A DNA stretch of 64,000 bases from contig JARGOL010000004.1 in assembly GCA_029212745.1 (NCBI GenBank), positions 186,001 to 250,000 of the forward strand, given 5' to 3'. Shown here in pieces: positions 54,369 through 61,152 of the stretch. A program made the position numbers and the translations under genes. The notes beneath the pieces were generated by a model. The model did no database searches, was not told the origin of the DNA, and saw nothing but the letters and a program-made list of their open reading frames with translations. Origin of the DNA: Alcanivoracaceae bacterium. GTDB lineage: Bacteria; Pseudomonadota; Gammaproteobacteria; Pseudomonadales; Alcanivoracaceae. Each line of letters begins with the position of its first letter. The stretch's first letter is position 1.

Positions 54369-56791
54369 TGAACGCACGCATTCCCGCCACCACCGTGCCC
54401 GTGGGCCAGTACCAGAACCCGCGCCCGATCCATGATTTCCGTGGCGGCATTCACCCGCCCCAGAACAAGGACCAGTCCACCGGCCGGCCCATCCGCCGTG
54501 CACCGCTGCCGGAACAACTGGTGCTGCCCCTGAACATGCACCTGGGCGCGCCGGCCAAGGCCCTCGTCAGCGCCGGTGACCGGGTACTCAAGGGGCAGAA
54601 GATTGCCGAGGGCAACGGCGCGGTGAGCCTGCCCATCCATGCCCCCACCTCCGGTACCGTCATGGCCGTGGGCGAACGCCCGATCCAGCACCCGTCCGGG
54701 CTGCACGCGCCCTGTATCGTCATCGCCCCTGACGGCGAGGAAACCTGGACAGAGCTCCATCCGCTGACACACTGGCGCGAGTGTGCGCCGTCCATGCTGG
54801 TGGCCCGTATCCGCGAGGCCGGCATCGCCGGCATGGGCGGCGCCGGCTTCCCGGCCGCAGTAAAGCTCAACCTGCGCGACGGCCAGCAGATTGAAGAACT
54901 GGTGATCAACGCGGTGGAATGCGAGCCCTACATCACCGCTGATGACATGCTGATGCGCGAGCGCGCCGAGCAGATCATCGCCGGCATCGAGAAGCTGCAA
55001 TTCCTGCTGCAACCGAAAGCCACCCTGGTGGGCATCGAAGACAACAAGCCCGAAGCCATCAAGGCCATGTGCGCCGCCGCCGAGGGCAAGTCCATGGATA
55101 TCCTGGTGGTGCCCACCAAGTATCCGTCCGGCGGTGAGAAACAGCTGATCGAGTTGCTCACCGGCAAGGAAGTGCCCAGCGGCGGCATTCCCGCCCAGGT
55201 GGGCGTGGTGTGTCACAACATTGGCACAGCCGTGGCCATTCACCGGGCGATCGAATTCGGTGAGCCGCTGATCTCGCGCATTACCACTCTCACCGGTGAT
55301 GCGTTCACCGAACCGGGCAACGTGGAAGTGCTGCTCGGCACCCCGGTACAGTCGCTGCTGGATTATGCCGGCGCTACTGCCGAGCGCATCGGCCGGTTGA
55401 TCATGGGCGGGCCGATGATGGGCTTTGCCATCCACACCCCCAGCGTGCCGATCGTAAAGACCACCAACTGCATCATCGCTGCCAGTGCCGCCGAGTTGCC
55501 GGCACCGCCACCGGAACAGCCGTGCATCCGCTGCGGCAGCTGTGCCGAAGTCTGCCCCGCCAACCTGCTGCCCCAGCAGTTGTACTGGTACAGCAAGACC
55601 GAAGACCTGGAACGCGCGCAGCAGTACAACCTGATGGATTGCATCGAGTGTGGTGCCTGCGCCTACGTTTGCCCGTCCAATATTCCGCTGGTGCAGTACT
55701 ATCGTCACGCCAAGGGCGAAGTGCGCCAGCAGGTGGCAGAACAGCAAAAAGCCGACAAGGCACGCGAGCGTTTCGAAGCACGCAAGGCGCGACTGGAAAA
55801 AGAGGCGGCCGAGAAAGAAGCTCGCCGCAAGGCGCGCCTGGAAGCCAGCAAACAGAAAAAGAGCGCAGCCCCGGGCGTCGATCTGGCGGCACTGAAAAAA
55901 GCGTCACTGGACGCTTCCTCTGCCTACAAGGCGGCGGTAAAGGCGTTGAAGGCCGCCGAAACCGAGGGAGCCGACCCGGATACCGTGGCTCAACTACGCA
56001 CCGACGCGGACAACCTGAAAGCGAAAGCGGATGGCGCCAAGGCCGCTGTGCGTGACGCTAAGGCCGGTGGTGCCAGCGTCGCCGATACCGGCGCAGACAA
56101 GGTGGCCGAACTGAAGAAGGCCGTGGGCGAGGCCTCATCGGCCTACAAGGCAGCAGTGAAAGACGCGAAAGCGGCGGAAGAAGCCGGTGCAGAAAATGCC
56201 TCAGAGCTGCGCAGCCATGCCGACACCCTGAAAGCCAAAGCGGACGAGCTGAAGGCACAGCTTCGCGATGCCAAGGCCAGTGCCCCGGCCACCGCTGCAA
56301 CAGCGCCAGCCAGCAAACCGGAGAAATCTGCCGAGCAAGCCTCCTCCGAAGCAGCGGACCGGGCAAAGAAGATGAAAGCCCTGAAGACCGCCTTTAACAT
56401 GGCCAACAAACAGTGGAAGGAAGCCAGTGCCTCACTGGAGCGCGCCGAGCGTGACGGCGCCGACGACATCGACACGCTGAAAAAGACCGTCGACAAGCTG
56501 CGCTTCAAGGCCGACAAGGCCAAAGAGGCCCTGAACGTGCTGGTGGAAGAAGCAAAAAAGAATATTGAAGCGGCCAGTGGCTCCGACCTGAAGACACTGA
56601 AGCTGGAAGCCGGCCGTGCCGAAGCCGCCGTGCGCGCCAAGGAAAAGGAACTGGAAGACGCCAAGCGCAGCGGTGACCAGGAAAACATTGACGTGATCTA
56701 CCGCGAGCGGGATGCCCTGCGACGGGAGGCCACCATGGCGGCCAGTTCCCTGCAGTCCGCCATCGACGAACAGGGACTGAAGGAAGACTGA
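54368..56791 (+). CDS. rnfC: Rnf complex subunit C with long repetitive C-terminal extension
   Basis: The peripheral NADH-binding subunit. The core of about 450 residues has the family start region (F-x-G-G-I-H-P-P), G-M-G-G-A-G-F-P flavin/NADH segment, an SLBB-like region and two [4Fe-4S] motifs, C-I-R-C-G-S-C-A-E-V-C-P and C-I-E-C-G-A-C-A-Y-V-C-P. A tail of about 350 residues, rich in Ala, Lys, Glu and Asp, follows and should form coiled coil. It contains three related repeats starting near residues 506, 579 and 668 with A-S-S-A-Y-K-A-A-V-K and L-K-A-K-A-D. The ATG at 54368 overlaps the rnfB stop; total 807 residues. Confidence 0.96.
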   Translation: MNARIPATTVPVGQYQNPRPIHDFRGGIHPPQNKDQSTGRPIRRAPLPEQLVLPLNMHLGAPAKALVSAGDRVLKGQKIAEGNGAVSLPIHAPTSGTVMAVGERPIQHPSGLHAPCIVIAPDGEETWTELHPLTHWRECAPSMLVARIREAGIAGMGGAGFPAAVKLNLRDGQQIEELVINAVECEPYITADDMLMRERAEQIIAGIEKLQFLLQPKATLVGIEDNKPEAIKAMCAAAEGKSMDILVVPTKYPSGGEKQLIELLTGKEVPSGGIPAQVGVVCHNIGTAVAIHRAIEFGEPLISRITTLTGDAFTEPGNVEVLLGTPVQSLLDYAGATAERIGRLIMGGPMMGFAIHTPSVPIVKTTNCIIAASAAELPAPPPEQPCIRCGSCAEVCPANLLPQQLYWYSKTEDLERAQQYNLMDCIECGACAYVCPSNIPLVQYYRHAKGEVRQQVAEQQKADKARERFEARKARLEKEAAEKEARRKARLEASKQKKSAAPGVDLAALKKASLDASSAYKAAVKALKAAETEGADPDTVAQLRTDADNLKAKADGAKAAVRDAKAGGASVADTGADKVAELKKAVGEASSAYKAAVKDAKAAEEAGAENASELRSHADTLKAKADELKAQLRDAKASAPATAATAPASKPEKSAEQASSEAADRAKKMKALKTAFNMANKQWKEASASLERAERDGADDIDTLKKTVDKLRFKADKAKEALNVLVEEAKKNIEAASGSDLKTLKLEAGRAEAAVRAKEKELEDAKRSGDQENIDVIYRERDALRREATMAASSLQSAIDEQGLKED
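55883..56600 (+). repeat. Tandem coding repeats in the rnfC tail
   Basis: Three diverged repeat units of about 220-270 bases begin at 55883, 56102 and 56371. Units 1 and 2 are closest and share L-K-K-A, A-S-S-A-Y-K-A-A-V-K and L-R-x-x-A-D-x-L-K-A-K-A-D. Unit 3 is more diverged (K-A-L-K-T-A-F, then L-R-F-K-A-D-K-A-K). They encode an Ala/Lys coiled-coil tail, a region that varies in length among Rnf-bearing bacteria. Confidence 0.8.
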
Positions 56792-57813
56792 TGGCGTTTA
56801 TCACCGTCACCTCACCGCACACTACGCAGACCGGCAACCACACCGGGGCCTTCATGCGCCAGGTGCTGTACGCCACCGTGCCCGGCCTGGCGGTACTCAC
56901 CTGGCTGTTCGGTTTCGGCACACTGATCAACCTGCTCTGGGCCATTCCCGTGGCACTGGCCAGCGAGGCGCTGGTGCTCAAGGCCCGTGGTCGCGATGTG
57001 CGCTTCTTTCTGGCCGACTACAGCGCGGTGGTCACCGCCGTGCTGCTGGCCCTGGCCATTCCCCCCACCGCACCCTGGTGGCTGACGCTGGTGGGCGTGT
57101 CCTTCTCCATTGTCGTCGCCAAGCAGATCTACGGCGGCCTGGGCATGAACCCGTTCAACCCGGCCATGGTGGGCTATGTGTTGCTGCTGATCTCCTTCCC
57201 GGTGGAAATGACCCGCTGGATTGCGCCCCATGAGGCGCCGTCACTGATGGAATCCGTGCAGCTGTTCCTCGGCAGCACCTCAGCCGATGCCTTCACCGGC
57301 GCTACACCGCTGGACACTTTCCGCACCTGGGCGGGTGACGCGGAGAAACTCGCCAGCCAGGCCATTCTCAACGGCAAGCTGGCCGGACAAGGCTGGGACT
57401 GGGTCAACCTGGCGTTTCTGGTGGGCGGCCTGTATCTGGTCTGGCGCAAGATCATTACCTGGCATATCCCGGTGGGCGTACTGGCCGGCCTGGCGCTGAC
57501 CGCCACCCCGTTCTGGCTGTATGACCCGGTGCGGTACGGCACGCCGGTGTTCCACCTGTTCAGCGGTGCCGCCATGCTCGGCGCGTTCTTTATCGCCACG
57601 GACCCCGTCAGTGCCGCCACCAGCCGACTGGGCCGTTTGATCTACGGTTTCCTCATTGGCGTACTGGTGTGGGTGATCCGCAGTCACGGTGGCTACCCGG
57701 ATGCCATGGCCTTTGCCGTGCTGCTGATGAACCTGTCGGCGCCGATGATCGACTACTACACCCAGCCGCGCACCTACGGCCACAAGGCCGCGCACCGGGG
57801 GGCCAGCCGATGA
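56791..57813 (+). CDS. rnfD: Rnf electron transport complex subunit D
   Basis: Integral membrane subunit that carries covalently bound FMN, related to NqrB. Multiple membrane helices span the 340 residues. The flavinylation motif appears as F-T-G-A-T-P-L-D-T near residue 170, matching S-G-A-T-x-x-T with the Thr that bears FMN. N-P-F-N-P-A-M-V-G-Y and I-A-T-D-P-V-S-A are conserved. The ATG shares one base with the rnfC stop codon, and its end overlaps rnfG. Confidence 0.96.
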   Translation: MAFITVTSPHTTQTGNHTGAFMRQVLYATVPGLAVLTWLFGFGTLINLLWAIPVALASEALVLKARGRDVRFFLADYSAVVTAVLLALAIPPTAPWWLTLVGVSFSIVVAKQIYGGLGMNPFNPAMVGYVLLLISFPVEMTRWIAPHEAPSLMESVQLFLGSTSADAFTGATPLDTFRTWAGDAEKLASQAILNGKLAGQGWDWVNLAFLVGGLYLVWRKIITWHIPVGVLAGLALTATPFWLYDPVRYGTPVFHLFSGAAMLGAFFIATDPVSAATSRLGRLIYGFLIGVLVWVIRSHGGYPDAMAFAVLLMNLSAPMIDYYTQPRTYGHKAAHRGASR

Positions 57814-58469
57814 TGATGCGCCAGGCCATTACCCGCAATTCGCTGATCCTCGGCTTGTTTGCCATCACAACCGCGGGGCTGCTGGCGCTGACCAATAACG
57901 CCACGGTGCCGAAGATCGAATGCAACCGCCAGGCGGCACTGAAGAACTCGCTGCTCGAAGTCATGCCGGCGGCGCAGTTCGACAATACGCTGCTGACGGA
58001 TTTCATAACCGTCAGCGACCCGCAGCTGGGCCGAAACAGGCATCACATCTACCGCGCCCGTCTCGACGGCAGCGCCAGTGGTGCCGTACTGGAGGCCACT
58101 GCCCCGGACGGCTACGGCGGCAAGATTTCACTGCTGGTGGGCGTCACCGCCGATGGCACCGTCACCGGTGTGCGCGTGGTACCGCCGCACAATGAAACCC
58201 CGGGCCTGGGTGACAAGGTGGAACTTAAGAAGTCCGACTGGGTGCTGGATTTCGACGGCACGTCACTGGGCGACCCGGAGCCTGAACGCTGGGCCGTAAA
58301 GAAGGACGGCGGTGACTTCGACAGCTTCACCGGCGCCACCATCACCCCGCGTGCGGTGGTGGGCCAGGTAAAGCGCGCGCTGGAGTATTATGAACAGCAC
58401 CGCGAAGAGATTTACGCGACACCGGCGGAACCGGTGGAAGCACAGAGCTGCGAGGAGGCCGACGCATGA
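57810..58469 (+). CDS. rnfG: Rnf electron transport complex subunit G
   Basis: Single-pass membrane subunit with a periplasmic FMN-binding domain, related to NqrC. After the N-terminal helix (about 8-28), the FMN-binding domain ends in [14 protein letters not shown], the S/T-G-A-T-x-T flavinylation motif. The [10 protein letters not shown] motif (about 130-139) is typical. The first of three consecutive ATG codons, at 57810, gives the ATGA overlap with rnfD and 219 residues. Confidence 0.96.
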   Translation: MMMRQAITRNSLILGLFAITTAGLLALTNNATVPKIECNRQAALKNSLLEVMPAAQFDNTLLTDFITVSDPQLGRNRHHIYRARLDGSASGAVLEATAPDGYGGKISLLVGVTADGTVTGVRVVPPHNETPGLGDKVELKKSDWVLDFDGTSLGDPEPERWAVKKDGGDFDSFTGATITPRAVVGQVKRALEYYEQHREEIYATPAEPVEAQSCEEADA

Positions 58470-59167
58470 GCGACTACCGCAAGATCACCATGGATGGCCT
58501 GTGGCACAACAACCCGGCCACGGTGCAGATCCTCGGCCTGTGCCCGTTGCTGGCCGTCTCCGGCACGGTGGTCAACGCCCTGGGCCTGGGCCTTGCCACC
58601 ATGGCGGTACTGGCCGGCTCCAACGCCTGCGTATCGCTGATTCGCCGCTATGTCACCGACGCCGTGCGCCTGCCCGCTTTTGTGATGATCATCGCTGCGC
58701 TGGTGACGGTGATCGAAATGCTGATGCAGGCATTTACCTTCGAGCTGTATGAAATCCTCGGCATTTTCATCCCGCTGATTGTCACCAACTGCGTGGTGCT
58801 CGGCCGCGCCGATGCGTTTGCCTCCAAGAACCCCATCGGCCCCGCCCTGCTCGATGGCGCCATGATGGGCGCCGGCTTCCTGGTGATACTGCTGCTGCTC
58901 GGCGGCATGCGCGAAGTCATTGGCCAGGGCACGCTGTTTACCAACATGCAGTTGCTGTTTGGGCCGGCGGCGGCCAGCTGGGAAATCAACCTGTTTGGCG
59001 CGGATTACCGTGGTTTCCTGTTTGCTGTGTTGCCACCGGGCGCGTTTATCGGGCTGGGGCTGTTGATTGCGGGAAAGAATGTGATCGACAGGCGACTGAA
59101 GGAAGCGGAGAAGAAGCGACTGAAGGAAGCGCCGAAGGTGTCGCGGCGAGTTCGAACAACAGGCTGA
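58466..59167 (+). CDS. rnfE: Rnf electron transport complex subunit E
   Basis: Integral membrane subunit paired with RnfA, with which it shares inverted topology and an iron-sulfur site. [20 protein letters not shown] and [11 protein letters not shown] match the family, and the Cys residues mirror those of RnfA. Six helices span the 233 residues, with a basic cytoplasmic tail. It is the last rnf gene; nth, which follows rnfE in many gammaproteobacteria, is absent here. The accessory cassette begins 87 bases later. Confidence 0.96.
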   Translation: MSDYRKITMDGLWHNNPATVQILGLCPLLAVSGTVVNALGLGLATMAVLAGSNACVSLIRRYVTDAVRLPAFVMIIAALVTVIEMLMQAFTFELYEILGIFIPLIVTNCVVLGRADAFASKNPIGPALLDGAMMGAGFLVILLLLGGMREVIGQGTLFTNMQLLFGPAAASWEINLFGADYRGFLFAVLPPGAFIGLGLLIAGKNVIDRRLKEAEKKRLKEAPKVSRRVRTTG

Positions 59168-59254
59168 CTCTTCACAGGCACAAAAGCGTCGCGATGACGA
59201 TCAAGCATATGGAGATGAAAATCACCATGCGGCGGAAAACGATAAAGCCAACAT

Positions 59255-59875
59255 TTAATGTAGACCTGGAATACTAGCCGCACTGACAAACCTGAAATTT
59301 CCACCAGAAACAGCTTCCTGAATAAAATTATCAAGTCTGTGATGTGCCGAGGAATCAGTCATTAGTATAAAACCAAAACCCACCTCACCATGAGGATAAA
59401 GAACCATTCCGTGATCTATCGACCCTATAAAGAGGTGCCCATCAAGGCCGCCCATATTCATTTTAGCGAACAACAACCTCTCAATAATGCATCTCTCAAA
59501 CTGAGATACCTTTAAGTGGGAAAAGGATCGACACCACAGCTCAGAAGGATCCGCCTCTCCGACCTGAAGCTCTTCAAAGATCCCATCAGCCTCCACAGAG
59601 AAAACGAGGCCATGCTCTTCAAAAACAAGCAATTCCTGATAATCAATATTTTCAGCACCATAGAAAGTTTCTAACAGGCGCCTGCTTTTAGGAAAATGCA
59701 AAGACGTGGCAATGGAAAACGTGTGAGCATCTGAATAAATCCAATCGGTCAACAGTCCAATAATCTGCCTACTGTCTGCTAATCGGCTATCGGTAATGCT
59801 CTCAACAAATCCGATAAATCCATTCGATGTTGAGTACCCATTCAGATTAACCAAAGACTCCAATGAAGCCATCAT
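59255..59875 (-). CDS. Probable immunity protein for the Rhs-core toxin
   Basis: A 206-residue soluble protein of no family I recognise, with mixed hydrophobic and acidic segments and no signal peptide. The ATG at 59875 has an AAGGAG site six bases upstream. It begins one base after the toxin candidate ends, which is the normal place for a cognate immunity gene. A + T content is visibly above that of the backbone genes. The immunity role is inference from position and lack of any other signal. Confidence 0.65.
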   Translation of the reverse strand: MMASLESLVNLNGYSTSNGFIGFVESITDSRLADSRQIIGLLTDWIYSDAHTFSIATSLHFPKSRRLLETFYGAENIDYQELLVFEEHGLVFSVEADGIFEELQVGEADPSELWCRSFSHLKVSQFERCIIERLLFAKMNMGGLDGHLFIGSIDHGMVLYPHGEVGFGFILMTDSSAHHRLDNFIQEAVSGGNFRFVSAASIPGLH

Positions 59876-59876
59876 A

Positions 59877-60878
59877 TTAATCTCCTTGGATTTTCTGAAC
59901 TCGCCCAGCCAATCTTGATTCAGGGACCACCGTTACCTTCCGAGAATCTGTTGCGACCTGGCCGGGTTTAAGACCAACTTTCCATTCGCCTGTCGCTGAA
60001 TAATGGGCAGAGTTGGAGCGCGTCCAAATCTCACCGGTTGCCTTGTTTCTAAACCGCCCCCCTTTTAATCTAGTAAAACCAGACATGTGCGTGTCGGGCG
60101 TTCTGATGAGATCGCCGGGCTTAGACTGTGACGCTTTTTTTCTTTTCTTAGGGGCTTTTCCGTTCGGGTCATCTCCATTATTCCCTGGCGGGGTAGCCGC
60201 CGAAACAGCAATATCTTCAGCGAACCCATCATTATCAGACTTATCAGATGCCAGCCACGAGTATGGACCTAAAACGGCTGATGTTAATGGAGGGAGATGG
60301 GCACCAGATAAGTCAGAAGATAAGGAGCTACCATCGTGCCAATTCGGGTCGTGAAAAGCACCGGTTGTGGCAGCAAGATAAACTACTCCTAATGCAATAC
60401 CAAGGGCAAGGGCTTGCTCGCCATTTGGGTCAACATAAACGTAAGGAGAATTAGCACCATACGCATACATGTTGAAAGTCAAAGGACTGGCGATATGGGA
60501 AGGCACAGGATCCCTGCTAACGAACCGAGCCAGGGAAGGGTCATAGTACCTTGCCTGCGCATAGACGAGGGGCAGCTCAGGCGTAGAGACATGGCCGGTA
60601 TAGCCAAGAATGGGGGCATCTCCAGAGCCGTTTTCCACGGCTTGCCCCCACGCGGAATACTCATGCTCAGAAACAACATGGCCACCGGTATCGGTGACTG
60701 CTATCGGCGACCCCAAATGATCATGATGAAGAAACGTAATTGTCTCGCTGGCCCATGCCGTCATCGGCGCAATGAGAAAACCAAGAAGCACCAGCAATGG
60801 CGCCATCACCTTCAATCTCCAGGAAGCGCCAAACAGCATCCCCGCAGAGGCAGAACCTTGACCCTGAAAATTATTCAT
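59877..60878 (-). CDS. Minimal Rhs-core protein with C-terminal toxin-like domain
   Basis: A 333-residue protein. A hydrophobic signal (about residues 23-44, ending A-W-A) precedes an Rhs-associated core: D-H-L-G-S-P (53-58), Y-Y-D-P-S-L-A-R-F-V-S-R-D-P (111-124) and the Y-A-Y-G-A-N-S-P-Y-V-Y-V-D-P-N-G block (about 138-153). The usual dozens of YD repeats are absent. After the core come a low-complexity linker and a basic C-terminus (about 250-333, with K-P-G-D-L-I-R, R-N-K-A-T-G-E-I-W and G-E-W-K-V) that resembles small RNase-type toxin domains. Its exact family is unassigned. It overlaps the preceding small gene by a few bases and is followed by the likely immunity gene. Confidence 0.8.
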   Translation of the reverse strand: MNNFQGQGSASAGMLFGASWRLKVMAPLLVLLGFLIAPMTAWASETITFLHHDHLGSPIAVTDTGGHVVSEHEYSAWGQAVENGSGDAPILGYTGHVSTPELPLVYAQARYYDPSLARFVSRDPVPSHIASPLTFNMYAYGANSPYVYVDPNGEQALALGIALGVVYLAATTGAFHDPNWHDGSSLSSDLSGAHLPPLTSAVLGPYSWLASDKSDNDGFAEDIAVSAATPPGNNGDDPNGKAPKKRKKASQSKPGDLIRTPDTHMSGFTRLKGGRFRNKATGEIWTRSNSAHYSATGEWKVGLKPGQVATDSRKVTVVPESRLAGRVQKIQGD

Positions 60879-61143
60879 CACCCTCTCCCTGCTGCACGGT
60901 GCTGCTGTCAGCCTCGCTTCTGTTAATAGTCGGCACTACTCGCCCCTGCAGGGCACTGCTTTCCTCGATCTTTCCCTGTGATCGCTGTGCGTCCACCACC
61001 AGCGGCACAGGCGGTGGCGGGCCATCGGCGCCGCTCTCTGATCCGCCGTCCCTGGCGACATAAAACAGGGCTGCCACCAGTGCCAGAACGACAATAGCGA
61101 GACCCACCAAGGGCAATATCTTGTTCGTTTGGTTATCTGTCAT
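60871..61143 (-). CDS. Small membrane-anchored protein of the Rhs cassette
   Basis: A 90-residue protein: short polar N-terminus, one membrane helix (about 10-28, L-P-L-V-G-L-A-I-V-V-L-A-L-V-A-A-L), then a proline and acidic tail. The ATG at 61143 follows the stop of the large upstream gene by nine bases, with GAGGGGG as binding site, and its end overlaps the Rhs-core gene. It may anchor or chaperone secretion of its neighbours; no family is recognised. Confidence 0.65.
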   Translation of the reverse strand: MTDNQTNKILPLVGLAIVVLALVAALFYVARDGGSESGADGPPPPVPLVVDAQRSQGKIEESSALQGRVVPTINRSEADSSTVQQGEGDE

Positions 61144-61152
61144 GCTGCCCCC

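Noticed and set aside
54095-55747. A 550-codon frame antisense to rnfB and rnfC
   Set aside because: The plus strand encodes conserved iron-sulfur proteins here; the antisense product has no recognisable pattern.
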